Shown one piece after another: positions 18,962-27,488 of a DNA stretch of 64,000 bases. Position numbers and translations under genes: made by a program. Where the stretch lies: positions 124,001-188,000 of the forward strand of contig NZ_PDUW01000008.1 of NCBI RefSeq assembly GCF_003545815.1, written 5' to 3'. Position 1 is the first letter of the stretch. Each line of letters starts with the position of its first letter. Source of the DNA: Pusillimonas caeni (GTDB lineage: Bacteria > Pseudomonadota > Gammaproteobacteria > Burkholderiales > Burkholderiaceae_B). The notes below the pieces were generated by a model. It worked only from the letters and a program-made list of their open reading frames with translations, did no database searches and was not told where the DNA came from.

Positions 18962-20260
18962 ATGCTAGAAAAACTTTTCAAGCTGAACGAACACAATACG
19001 AATGCCCGCACTGAAATATTGGCCGGGATAACCACCTTCCTGACGATGTCGTACATTATCTTCGTCAACCCGGCCATTTTGTCGACCACGGGCATGGAGC
19101 ACAGCGCCGTGTTCGTCGCCACCTGCCTGGCCGCCGCCCTGGGTACGCTGATCATGGCCTTCGTGGCCAACTGGCCGATCGGCATGGCCCCCGGCATGGG
19201 CCTGAACGCCTTCTTTGCCTTCACGGTAGTGGGCGCCATGGGCTTTACCTGGCAGCAGGCCCTGGGAGCGGTGTTCATTTCCGGCGTGATCTTCGTCATT
19301 TTAACCGTTACCGGCATTCGCTCGTGGCTGATAGAAGGCATACCCAAATCGCTGCGCTCGGCCATTGCCGCGGGTATCGGCCTGTTTCTGGCCATCATCG
19401 CCCTGGGGCCCAACGGGGCCGGCATCGTGGTCGCCAACGAAGCCACCATCGTCGGGCTGGGCGACCTGACCGCCACCCCGACCCTCTTTGCCATTCTGGG
19501 CTTCTTCATCATCGCGGCCCTGGATGCGCTCAAGGTGCGCGGCGCGATCCTGATCGGCATTCTGGTCATAACCATACTGTCGATGCTGACCGGCAACAAC
19601 GAGTTCCACGGCATATTCTCGGCGCCCCCCAGCCTGGCTCCCACCTTCCTGCAACTGGACATCATGGGCGCCCTGCACATGGGCATCGTCCACGTCATCC
19701 TGGTGCTGGTGCTGGTCGAGGTCTTTGATGCCACCGGCACCATGATAGGCGTGGCCAAGCGCGCCAACCTGCTGCCCGAAGGCAAGCCCAACCGCCTGGG
19801 CCGCGCGCTGCTGGCCGACTCCACCGCCATCGTCGGCGGCTCGCTGCTGGGCACCAGCAGCACCACGGCCTATATCGAAAGCGCCTCCGGCGTCCAGGCC
19901 GGGGGCCGCACCGGCCTCACCGCCCTGACCGTGGCCGTGCTGTTCCTGCTGGCACTGCTGTTCTCGCCGCTGGCCCAGTCGGTGCCCGGCTATGCCACCG
20001 CGCCCGCGCTGCTGTATGTGGCCGGCCTCATGCTGCGCGAAGTCGGCGAAATCGACTGGAACGACATCACCGAAGCCACCCCGGCGGCCATCGCGGCGCT
20101 GGTCATGCCTTTCACCTACTCCATCGCCAACGGCCTGGCCTTCGGCTTCATCAGCTATGTGGTGCTCAAGGCCATCACGGGCCGCTTCCGCCAGATCCAT
20201 CTCGCAACCCTGATCGTGGCGGTGCTTTTCGTGATCAAGTACGCTTTCTATCCGGAATAA
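18962..20260 (+). CDS. NCS2-family purine permease (AzgA-like, guanine/hypoxanthine or adenine)
   Basis: A proton-coupled purine uptake protein of 432 residues with about 12-14 membrane segments. Family features seen are the N-terminal NARTEILAGITTFLTMSYIIFVNP, MGLNAFFAFTVVGAMG (near 80-95), and DSTAIVGGSLLGTSSTTAYIESASGV (near 285-310). A start at 18962 follows GGGGATGAG; the open frame extends much further upstream, but only as an antisense shadow of tsaD. It is divergent from tsaD and its 3' end overlaps the stop of the efflux outer-membrane gene by 13 bp. Substrate among purines cannot be decided from sequence. Confidence 0.92.
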   Translation: MLEKLFKLNEHNTNARTEILAGITTFLTMSYIIFVNPAILSTTGMEHSAVFVATCLAAALGTLIMAFVANWPIGMAPGMGLNAFFAFTVVGAMGFTWQQALGAVFISGVIFVILTVTGIRSWLIEGIPKSLRSAIAAGIGLFLAIIALGPNGAGIVVANEATIVGLGDLTATPTLFAILGFFIIAALDALKVRGAILIGILVITILSMLTGNNEFHGIFSAPPSLAPTFLQLDIMGALHMGIVHVILVLVLVEVFDATGTMIGVAKRANLLPEGKPNRLGRALLADSTAIVGGSLLGTSSTTAYIESASGVQAGGRTGLTALTVAVLFLLALLFSPLAQSVPGYATAPALLYVAGLMLREVGEIDWNDITEATPAAIAALVMPFTYSIANGLAFGFISYVVLKAITGRFRQIHLATLIVAVLFVIKYAFYPE

Positions 20261-21750
20261 AGCTCCAGACCAAGCCGCCCCCCTCCGGGGGGACGGCCCT
20301 TGCCCGGCGAGGCGGAGTCCCGCCCCGCGCTTCCCGCACCGCAGCTCAAGGCCTTGCACAAGGCGACGACCTGGATCTGGGAAGCCGTCTCCGCAAGCGC
20401 GATCTGCTGCCGCAACTGGAAAAGCGCGCGCTGGTTCTCCAGCACCGCCTGGTAGGAGCCCGACCCGGCGCGGTATCGCTTCTCGGCAATCTCGAGCGCC
20501 GCGCCGGCATGCCGGGCCGAACCCAGCAGCGCGGCCAGGCGCTGCTGCGCTTCGGCCAATTGGGTGACGGCATTCTCCACCTCTTCCTGAGCGTGCAGCA
20601 GTACCTGTTCGTAGCGGGCCAGCGCCCCCTCGGACAGGGCTTGCGCGCCGCGCAGCCGCGCGCGGGCATTGCCCCAGCGCAGGGCGGGCCAGGTAATGCC
20701 CGGCGTCAGCTCGAAGGCGCGGGAGGCAGCTGCGCCCAGGTCGCCGTCGCGCAACACAAAGAATCCGACGAAGCCGCCGAGGCTGAGCCTCGGATAGAGA
20801 TCGGCTGTGGCAGCGCCCACGTCTTCGACACTGGCCGCCAGCAACCGTTCGGCCCGCCTGACGTCCGGACGACTGCGGATCAGGCGGTCGGCGCCGGCCA
20901 GGGACAGCCGCTTGACCAGCGGCACGGCCGTCGCAGCGCCGACATTGGCCCGCACGGCTCCGGGGCGCCGGCCGGCCAGCACGCCGAGGCGGTAGCGCGT
21001 CCGCTGCAAGGCCGCCCTGAGCGGCGGAATGGCGGCCTCGCTACGCAGCAGGTTGGAGCGGGCGTTCTGCACTTCTTCCGGCAGGCCCGCGCCGCCTCGC
21101 GACAGGGCCTGGGCGAGCGCCAGGGTTTCCCGCCAGCTGGCCTCCTCCTGTTCGGCGGCGGCCAGCTGCCGCCGCAAGCCTTGCGCCTCGAACCAGAGTC
21201 GCGCCACGTCCGCCGCGACGCTGAGCCGCATCAGGTCCAGCTCGGCCCCGCTGGCCTCAGCGCGGGCCGTCGCCGCCTCGCGCAGGCGATCCAGGCGGCC
21301 GAACAGGTCGATCTCCCATTGCATGTCGAAGCCCGCGCGAAAAGATTCGGCCAGGCTTCTAACCGGTTCCGCGCCGGCTCCCGGCCGCTGCTGAATGCCA
21401 CGTGAATAGCGGCCGTCGGCGGTGGCGCCGGGCAGGCGGTCGAGCCGCCGCTCGTCAGAAACGGCGCGCGCCGCCAGCAGGTTGGCGCGCGCATGACGGA
21501 CATCGTGATTGTGAGCCAGGGCCGCCTCGACCCAATACGTCAGGCCCTCGTCCTCGAACAGGCGCCACCAATCGGCCGGCACCGCCTCCCCCCCCTGGGC
21601 GTCGAACTGCGCGGCCTGGGGGCTGGCCAGCTCGATGACGGTGGGCTCGGGCTCGACGTACCTCGGACCGACTGCGCAACCGGCGAGGATCGCCGCCGCG
21701 CCGAGCGTCCACGCATAGCGCACGCAGGATTTCATGGATGTGCTTCTCAT
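20248..21750 (-). CDS. opmD: Outer-membrane efflux lipoprotein of the RND pump (OpmD/NodT type)
   Basis: The trimeric outer-membrane channel of the tripartite pump encoded upstream. The 500-residue precursor has a lipobox ILAGC with Cys about residue 25, the WWRLFEDEGLTYWVEAALAHNHDV start of the efflux domain, and two OEP repeats (about 60-260 and 270-465). The ATG at 21750 overlaps the RND stop (ATGA); an ATG at 21735 is an alternative. The C terminus continues about 25 residues past the usual family end through a GC-rich hairpin and overlaps the convergent permease. The symbol is by operon analogy with Pseudomonas. Confidence 0.85.
   Translation of the reverse strand: MRSTSMKSCVRYAWTLGAAAILAGCAVGPRYVEPEPTVIELASPQAAQFDAQGGEAVPADWWRLFEDEGLTYWVEAALAHNHDVRHARANLLAARAVSDERRLDRLPGATADGRYSRGIQQRPGAGAEPVRSLAESFRAGFDMQWEIDLFGRLDRLREAATARAEASGAELDLMRLSVAADVARLWFEAQGLRRQLAAAEQEEASWRETLALAQALSRGGAGLPEEVQNARSNLLRSEAAIPPLRAALQRTRYRLGVLAGRRPGAVRANVGAATAVPLVKRLSLAGADRLIRSRPDVRRAERLLAASVEDVGAATADLYPRLSLGGFVGFFVLRDGDLGAAASRAFELTPGITWPALRWGNARARLRGAQALSEGALARYEQVLLHAQEEVENAVTQLAEAQQRLAALLGSARHAGAALEIAEKRYRAGSGSYQAVLENQRALFQLRQQIALAETASQIQVVALCKALSCGAGSAGRDSASPGKGRPPGGGRLGLELYSG
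20274..20297. terminator. GC-rich hairpin between convergent permease and efflux genes
   Basis: CCCCCC (20278-20283), TCC, GGGGGG (20287-20292), with GCCG/CGGC extending the stem around a bulged A. It lies 14 bp after the purine permease stop and inside the last codons of the outer-membrane efflux gene. No clear T-run, so it may be a stem that works in both directions or simply a barrier. Confidence 0.45.
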
Positions 21751-24700
21751 GCCGCGGCCCCTTCTTTCTCGGCGCGTTCCATCTCGGCCAGCTGAACGTC
21801 CCGCGCGCTTTGCACACGATGGTCGCGCGCCAGCCAGGTATAGACGGTGGGCAGTATGAACAAGGTGAACAGCGTGCCCACCAGCATGCCGCAGACAATC
21901 ACCGCTCCCAGGCCGAAACGGCTGTTCGCGCCGGCGCCGCTCGCGAACAGCAGGGGCACCACGCCGAAGGCCATCGCCCCGGTGGTCATCAGCACGGGGC
22001 GCAGCCTGAGCTGAGCGGCGCGGACGATCGCCTCGGCAGGCGCCAGGCGTTCCCGCGCCTGCAGTTCGTTGGCGAACTCGACCATCAGGATGCCGTGTTT
22101 GCTGATCAGCCCGATCAGCGTCACCAGGCCGATCTGCGTATAGATATTGAGCGTGGCCCAGCCCGCCGCCAGCGGAAGCAGCGCTCCGCAGACCGACAAG
22201 GGCACGGTGATCAAGATGATAAGGGGATCGACCAGGCTCTCGTATTGGGCGGCCAGCACCAGATAGATCACTACCAGCGCCGCTAGGAAGGCGGACACCA
22301 GCGCGTTGCCCTCCTGCACGTACTGGCGCGACTCGGACTGCCAGTCATGGCTGAAGCCCGGAGGCAACTCGGCGACGGCCTGTTCCAGGAAAGCCACTGC
22401 TTGGCCCAGCGTCACCCCGGGCCCCGGAATCGCCTGCAGTGTCGCGGCGTTCTGCTGGTCGAACTGCTTCAGGCGATTGGGCTCGACCTGCATCTCCAGC
22501 CGCGCCACGGCCGAGAGCGGGACCAGCGCGCCGTCCCCGGTACGCACGTACTGCCGCTCGAGCGCCTGTGGCGTGAGCCGCTGATCGCGTACGCTTTGCG
22601 GGACCACGTCGTAGGAACGGCCGAAGAGCGCAAAGCGGTTGATGTAGTTTTCGCCCACCAGCACTCCCAGCGAGTCGCCGATGTCCTGCATGCGGATGCC
22701 CAGGCTGCCCGCCTTGGCGCGGTCGATGCGCACCTGCACCACGGGGCTGTCGTACTCCAGGTCGCTGTCCACCACGGCGAACAGGCCGCTCTGACGGGCC
22801 TGATGCTTCAGCTCTTCCATGGCTTCGTACAACACCGGGTAATCCTGCGCGCTGCGCAGCACCAGTTGCACCGGCAGGCCGCCGCTGCCGCCGGGCAGCG
22901 GCGGCAACTGGAACACGAAGATGCTGCTGCCCTCGACCTCGCCGACGGCGCCCTGCAGATCGGCGACGATCCGCGGCTCCTTGCGGACCCGCTCGCTCCA
23001 GTCGGAGAGGTTGACGCCGCCGAAGCTGGCTGACGGGCCGTCGATGCCGTTGATGATCCAAGTGCCGATCGATTCGGGAATGGCCGCCATCGCTCGATGC
23101 AGTTCATCGGCGAAGCGTTCCGCATAATCGAGGCTGGCATGCTGCGGCGACTTGATCGCGGTCATTACCGCGGCCTGATCTTCGGACGGAGCCAGTTCGC
23201 GCTGCGGCATCTGATAGAGGAAGGGCAGGCTCAGGCAGACCAGCAAGGCCAGGCCGCCGCTGAACCGGCGGTGCCGCAGGGAGGCGCGCAGCGCGCGCCC
23301 GTAGCGGCGCGCGAGACTGCCGAAGACATGTTCGGCCTGCGCCGCCATGCGGCCGCCGCCCCTGCCGCCTCCGGGTTTCAGCAGCAATGAACTCATTACC
23401 GGGGAGAGCGTCAAGGCCACCACACCGGAGACCAGCACCGCGCCGGCGAGCGTCAGGGCGAATTCGCGGAACAGCGCGCCGGTCAACCCACCCATCAAGC
23501 CAATGGGGGCATAGACGGCCGCCAGCGCGAGCGTCATCGCAATCACGGGACCGGCGATCTCGCGGGCGCCGACCAGCGCCGCCGCCACGGGGGACTTGCC
23601 GTCCTCGATATGGCGATGCACGTTTTCGACCACCACGATGGCGTCGTCCACCACCAGCCCGATCGCCAGCACCATCGCCAGCAACGTCAGAAGATTGATA
23701 CTGAACCCGAAGGCCAGCATCAGCGCCGCCGCGCCCAGCATCGACAAGGGAATCGCCAGCACGGGGATGAGCACGCTGCGCAACGAGCCCAGGCACAGCC
23801 AGATCACCAGCACCACGATCAGCACGGCCTCCAGCAGCGTCTTCATCACTTCGTCGATCGAAGCCTCGATGAAGCGCGCACGCTCATACACCATGTCCAC
23901 CTTCACGCCGGGCGGCAGCGTCTTGCCGATGTCCGGCAGCAGGCGGCGGATGCCGTCCACGATGACGAGTGGATTGCCCTCGGGCGTGGGATAGAAGGAA
24001 AGATAGACGGCCGGCCGGCCGTCCATCCGGCCGCTGGTCTGCGTCGCGGCGGCGCCCAGTTCCACGGTGCCGACATCGCGCAGGCGAACCAGGCCGTGGC
24101 CGTCGTTGCGGATGACGAGGTCGCGGAACTCTTCCACACTCACCAGATCCGTATTCACCCGCAAGTTGGAAATCACGTACTGTCCGCGCACCTGGCCCGC
24201 GGCGGCCTGGTAGTTGTTGCTCTGTACCGCCTCCGCCACGTCCGACGCGGTCAGGCCTCGTCCCGCCAGACGCTCGGCATCCAGCCACAGGCGCATTGCC
24301 AGGCGTTGGCCGCCGTCTACTTGCACCTTGGCCACGCCGTCGATGCCGGAGAACAATGGCTCGACGACGCGCGCGAGATAGTCCGTCAGCTCGGGGACCG
24401 ACAGGCTTCCGGTCGAGAAGCCGACATAAGCCACGGCGGTCGAATCGCCGGCCGACAACTCGATCACCGGATCATAGGCCCGTTCCGGAAGCCTGAATCG
24501 CACTTGATCGACCTTGGCCATGGCTTCGGTCAACGCCTGGGTCGAGTCGCGGTTCAGCTCCATGCGTAGCGTGACCAGGCTGCGGCCCTGCATCGACGAA
24601 GACACGAGATAGTCGATGCCCTCGACCGAAGACACCGCCTGCGTGATCGGCTGGGTCACGAAGCCCTGCATCAGCTCCGCCGAAGCGCCGGGGTACTCGG

Positions 24701-24845
24701 TGCTTACCGTGATGGTCGAGGTTTCCAGCGCGGGATACTGCCGGATGGGCAATTCGCCCAGCGCGAACAATCCCAGCAGCACGATCAGGCAGCTCACCAC
24801 CAGCGCCAGCACCGGCCGGCGCACGAAGACATCGGTGAACCTCAT
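21747..24845 (-). CDS. mexI: RND efflux transporter, inner-membrane pump (MexI type, HAE1 family)
   Basis: A proton-driven drug or metabolite exporter of 1032 residues. It has 12 membrane segments, two large periplasmic loops, and the charged pair of transmembrane segment 4 in VLAIGLVVDDAIVVVENV (near 395-412), required for proton relay. The N terminus MRFTDVFVRRPVLALVVSCL is typical. Length matches the family. It overlaps the membrane-fusion gene by 4 bp upstream and the outer-membrane gene by 4 bp downstream (ATGA at both ends). Gene order points to the mexGHI-opmD type rather than acrAB-tolC. Confidence 0.92.
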   Translation of the reverse strand: MRFTDVFVRRPVLALVVSCLIVLLGLFALGELPIRQYPALETSTITVSTEYPGASAELMQGFVTQPITQAVSSVEGIDYLVSSSMQGRSLVTLRMELNRDSTQALTEAMAKVDQVRFRLPERAYDPVIELSAGDSTAVAYVGFSTGSLSVPELTDYLARVVEPLFSGIDGVAKVQVDGGQRLAMRLWLDAERLAGRGLTASDVAEAVQSNNYQAAAGQVRGQYVISNLRVNTDLVSVEEFRDLVIRNDGHGLVRLRDVGTVELGAAATQTSGRMDGRPAVYLSFYPTPEGNPLVIVDGIRRLLPDIGKTLPPGVKVDMVYERARFIEASIDEVMKTLLEAVLIVVLVIWLCLGSLRSVLIPVLAIPLSMLGAAALMLAFGFSINLLTLLAMVLAIGLVVDDAIVVVENVHRHIEDGKSPVAAALVGAREIAGPVIAMTLALAAVYAPIGLMGGLTGALFREFALTLAGAVLVSGVVALTLSPVMSSLLLKPGGGRGGGRMAAQAEHVFGSLARRYGRALRASLRHRRFSGGLALLVCLSLPFLYQMPQRELAPSEDQAAVMTAIKSPQHASLDYAERFADELHRAMAAIPESIGTWIINGIDGPSASFGGVNLSDWSERVRKEPRIVADLQGAVGEVEGSSIFVFQLPPLPGGSGGLPVQLVLRSAQDYPVLYEAMEELKHQARQSGLFAVVDSDLEYDSPVVQVRIDRAKAGSLGIRMQDIGDSLGVLVGENYINRFALFGRSYDVVPQSVRDQRLTPQALERQYVRTGDGALVPLSAVARLEMQVEPNRLKQFDQQNAATLQAIPGPGVTLGQAVAFLEQAVAELPPGFSHDWQSESRQYVQEGNALVSAFLAALVVIYLVLAAQYESLVDPLIILITVPLSVCGALLPLAAGWATLNIYTQIGLVTLIGLISKHGILMVEFANELQARERLAPAEAIVRAAQLRLRPVLMTTGAMAFGVVPLLFASGAGANSRFGLGAVIVCGMLVGTLFTLFILPTVYTWLARDHRVQSARDVQLAEMERAEKEGAAA

Positions 24846-25948
24846 GCTGTGCTCCCCCGTGCCTGGCCGGCATCCGGCGTTTCTTCGCTCAGGGCATCGC
24901 TTGCGGCCGGCTCCAGCGCCATGCCGTCGGCAAGTTTGATCTGTCCCGACACCACTACCCGCTCGCCCTCCTCGAGGCCCGAAACAATCTCCACCCGTCC
25001 GTCCCAGCGCTCGCCCGTCTTGACCGCCACGCGCCGCGCCTTCAGGCCCTGCCGCCCATCCGATTCCGCCACGAATACCATCTGTCCGTAGCTGGCGTAG
25101 GTCACGGCGGTCTCCGGCACCGCCAGTACGGAGGGGGACTGCTCGCGCAGCAGGCGGATGCCGGCGAACATGCCCGCTTGCAGCAGGCCTTCCACATTCG
25201 ATAAGCGGGCCTGGACCCTCAACTGGCGCGACTTGTCTATCAGCGGATCGATCGCCGCGACCTGTGCGACGAAGCTGCGCTGCGGCCAGGCGTCCACCTT
25301 CACCTCCAGAGGCTGGCCGGGATGCAGCCGGGACGCTGCTCCTTCATCCAGCGCAAAGTTCACATGGAGCGTGCCGGCATCGACGAGGCTGGCGATGGTT
25401 TCACCCGCACGAAGGTAATGGCCTTCGTGCACGCGGCGGATCCCGATCACGCCGCTGAACGGCGCCGTAATCGCCTTCTGCGCGATCATTGCTTCAATGC
25501 CTTGCAATGCGCCGCGCGCCATGTCTCGCGTCGCGAGGGCGTTGTCGAGTTGCTCTTGGTTCGCCACCTTGTCGGCCAGAAGCCGCCGGGTCCGCGCCAA
25601 GGCCGCCTCGGCGTTGCGCAGTTGCGCGCGCAGGCGCAGGCGCTCGGCCTGTTCGGGCGCATCGTCGACCTGCACCAGCAACTGGCCTTTGGCGACCTGC
25701 TGGCCCGATTCGAAGACGATCCGCGCAATGCGACCGGACGCCTCGGAGGCGAGCTCGACCTGGCGGACGGCTTCCAGTTCGCCGACGCCATGCAAGGCGC
25801 GCGGCGCAGCGGCGCGCTCCACCGTCGCCAACGCCACCTTGGCGGCCAGCCAGCCGCCGTCTTCGGCGCCGGGCGTGCACGCCGCCAGCATTACGGCGCA
25901 GACCGCCGACGCGGCTGCCAGGCCGCGCACTACTGTGGACCGGTTCAT
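24842..25948 (-). CDS. mexH: RND periplasmic adaptor (membrane fusion protein, MexH type)
   Basis: Links the inner-membrane pump to the outer-membrane channel. The start at 25948 has a strong GGAGGAG and gives 368 residues with a lipobox-like VMLAAC, so it is probably lipid-anchored. Visible are the lipoyl-like strand SGRIARIVFESGQQVAKGQLLVQ split around the helical hairpin (AQLRNAEAALARTRRLLADK), and the second lipoyl half PFSGVIGIRRVHEGHYLRAG. The beta-barrel domain ends with the VRRVAV-like KARRVAVKTGERW. It overlaps doxX and the pump gene by 4 bp each. Confidence 0.92.
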   Translation of the reverse strand: MNRSTVVRGLAAASAVCAVMLAACTPGAEDGGWLAAKVALATVERAAAPRALHGVGELEAVRQVELASEASGRIARIVFESGQQVAKGQLLVQVDDAPEQAERLRLRAQLRNAEAALARTRRLLADKVANQEQLDNALATRDMARGALQGIEAMIAQKAITAPFSGVIGIRRVHEGHYLRAGETIASLVDAGTLHVNFALDEGAASRLHPGQPLEVKVDAWPQRSFVAQVAAIDPLIDKSRQLRVQARLSNVEGLLQAGMFAGIRLLREQSPSVLAVPETAVTYASYGQMVFVAESDGRQGLKARRVAVKTGERWDGRVEIVSGLEEGERVVVSGQIKLADGMALEPAASDALSEETPDAGQARGSTA

Positions 25949-26382
25949 GCGTTCTCCTCCCTCGCCCGCGCGGCGCGCAGCCGGCGTCGCGCGCGGCTGG
26001 CGACGGCCGCCGCCGTCAGGCCTCCGATCACCGTGATGTGCTCCAGCGCCCAAAACATCGCCTGCTTCGCCAGCGGCTCGGGCAAGGCCCAGAAGCGATG
26101 CACGACCAAGATGGTCAGCAGCAGGAACAGCGCCAATGCGCCGGCGCCGGCCCACAGCACGCGGTCCAGCACCAGCAGCGCGGAGCCGCCGATCAGCACC
26201 ACCGCAGTGGCGATGTTGAACAGCCCCGCCGGCTCCAGACCCGCCGCGCGCATCTCGGCCAGCCCTCCCTGGAAGTCGATGAGCTTGGCCAGCCCGGAAG
26301 AAAGAAAGACCACCGCCAGAAGAAGGCGGGCAGTGATCCACAGCCAGCGGCTGTCCAGTACGTCGTCGATGAGATTGTGCAT
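25945..26382 (-). CDS. mexG: DoxX-family membrane protein (MexG-like)
   Basis: A 145-residue inner-membrane protein with four hydrophobic segments. The first contains RLLLAVVFLSSGLAKLIDF, the characteristic DoxX start with the conserved SGxxKL. Pseudomonas MexG has nearly the same length and the same place as first gene of mexGHI-opmD. The start at 26382 is chosen because the family homology begins there; an ATG at 26448 would add 22 residues. Its stop overlaps the adaptor start (ATGA). In Pseudomonas MexG binds phenazine-type signals and is not needed for transport itself; whether that holds here is unknown. Confidence 0.78.
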   Translation of the reverse strand: MHNLIDDVLDSRWLWITARLLLAVVFLSSGLAKLIDFQGGLAEMRAAGLEPAGLFNIATAVVLIGGSALLVLDRVLWAGAGALALFLLLTILVVHRFWALPEPLAKQAMFWALEHITVIGGLTAAAVASRARRRLRAARAREENA

Positions 26383-26459
26383 ATGAGTCCATTCGTGATG
26401 AGCGGCCGCAAGGCGTTCGCCGCGCAGCCGCAGGGTTTGCCAGGACATGGCAACCGCGG

Positions 26460-26511
26460 TTGCCAAATGTGGCACGGCGGACTATAAAACCTCAAGTTAA
26501 GTTGAGGTCAA
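26460..26511. promoter_or_regulatory. SoxR box in the divergent efflux-operon/soxR promoter
   Basis: CCTCAAGTTAAGTTGAGG at 26490-26507 matches the SoxR dyad with 17 of 18 bases self-complementary about its centre and differs by one base from the E. coli soxS site. For the leftward operon a -35 TTGACC (26511-26506) and -10 TATAGT (26486-26481) are separated by 19 bp, the over-long spacing characteristic of SoxR/MerR-activated promoters, with the box filling the spacer. Rightward, TTGCCA (26460-26465), 17 bp, TATAAA (26483-26488) would start soxR transcription within the box, so SoxR may repress itself. The GAGG that probably serves as the soxR ribosome binding site also lies in the box. Confidence 0.88.
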
Positions 26512-26516
26512 TAGCC

Positions 26517-26978
26517 ATGGCACAAGAAAAAACGATTGATTTCACCCGCTCGCTCACCGTCGGGGAAGTGGCCCAACGCAGCGGCGTCCCTGTATCGACC
26601 ATCCATTTCTATGAATCCAAGGGGCTCATTGCCAGTACCCGCAGCACTGGCAACCAGCGGCGCTTCCCCTCGGTGGTGCTGCGCTACATCGCCGTGATCA
26701 AGGTGGCGCAGCGCACGGGCATCCCACTGGATGAAATCAAGGAAGCGCTGGGGCGCTATCCGGCGGGCAGCAAGCTTACGGCGGCACAATGGCGGGAACT
26801 GTCCTCGCGCTGGCGGCAAAGCCTGGAGGAACGCATCCGCACGCTCACTCAGCTGCGCGACAAGCTCGACGGCTGCATCGGCTGCGGCTGCCTGTCGCTG
26901 GAAGAATGCCCGCTGCGCAACCCCCAGGACGTCTTGGGCCGGCAAGGCCCGGGACCGAGGATTCTGGAACAGTCCTGA
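26517..26978 (+). CDS. soxR: Redox-sensing transcriptional regulator SoxR
   Basis: A MerR-family activator that senses redox-cycling compounds through a [2Fe-2S] cluster. The 153-residue protein has the winged helix-turn-helix (LTVGEVAQRSGVPVSTIHFY, about 13-32), the dimerisation helix, and the cluster motif C120-x2-C123-x-C125-x5-C131. The start at 26517 is the only one giving the usual N terminus. No soxS is nearby. As in non-enteric bacteria it probably acts directly on the adjacent efflux operon through the box at 26490-26507. Confidence 0.97.
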   Translation: MAQEKTIDFTRSLTVGEVAQRSGVPVSTIHFYESKGLIASTRSTGNQRRFPSVVLRYIAVIKVAQRTGIPLDEIKEALGRYPAGSKLTAAQWRELSSRWRQSLEERIRTLTQLRDKLDGCIGCGCLSLEECPLRNPQDVLGRQGPGPRILEQS

Positions 26979-27025
26979 CGCCCCGAACGGGCCCCAGGTC
27001 CTGTCGCTCCATGGCAAAAAAACGG

Positions 27026-27031
27026 TACACT
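27026..27031 (+). promoter_or_regulatory. Candidate thioredoxin -10 box (TACACT)
   Basis: TACACT lies about 70 nt before the thioredoxin ATG and upstream of the terminator-like hairpin. No convincing -35 element is visible, so this is tentative. If used, the leader of about 60 nt would contain the whole hairpin. Confidence 0.25.
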
Positions 27032-27059
27032 GGTATCGAACGCAGCATTCTTGAAACTG

Positions 27060-27084
27060 GCGGCCTTTGATAGGCCGCTTTTTT
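27060..27084 (+). terminator. Terminator-like hairpin in front of thioredoxin
   Basis: GCGGCCT (27060-27066), loop TTGAT, AGGCCGC (27072-27078), then six Ts. It is a textbook intrinsic terminator. It ends 14 nt before the thioredoxin ATG, leaving no room for a promoter between, so thioredoxin transcripts must either read through it or be attenuated by it. It would also end soxR transcription. Confidence 0.85.
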
Positions 27085-27098
27085 ATTCTGGATATCTC

Positions 27099-27476
27099 AT
27101 GAGCACTATCGAACTTACCAAGGACACCTTCCAGGAAGCCATCCAGAGCGACAAGCCCCTGATCATCGATTTCTGGGCGCCCTGGTGCGGCCCCTGCCGC
27201 ACTTTCGCGCCGGTCTTCGAAAAGGCGGCGGAACAGCACGAAGACGTGACTTTCGCCAAGATCAACACCGAGGAACAAGACGAGCTGGCCGCGGCCATGC
27301 GCATTCGCTCCATTCCCACGTTGATGGTGTTTCGCGAGCGCGTCATGCTGTTCAATCAGGCAGGCGCGCTATCGGCCGGACAGCTCGAAGAACTGATCAC
27401 GCAGGTCAAGGCCTTGGACATGGCTCAGGTACACGCGGAAATCGCCCAGCAGGAAAACCAGGGCAATCAGCAGTAA
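27099..27476 (+). CDS. Thioredoxin
   Basis: A 125-residue cytoplasmic dithiol reductase with the active site WCGPC (C30, C33) in DFWAPWCGPC, the cis-Pro loop IRSIPTLMVF, and no signal peptide. An extra ~15-residue Gln-rich tail (AQQENQGNQQ) extends beyond the standard fold. The start at 27099 gives MSTIELTKDTF. It is immediately downstream of a terminator hairpin and convergent with the YigZ-family gene. Confidence 0.93.
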   Translation: MSTIELTKDTFQEAIQSDKPLIIDFWAPWCGPCRTFAPVFEKAAEQHEDVTFAKINTEEQDELAAAMRIRSIPTLMVFRERVMLFNQAGALSAGQLEELITQVKALDMAQVHAEIAQQENQGNQQ

Positions 27477-27488
27477 AGCATCCTCGGC

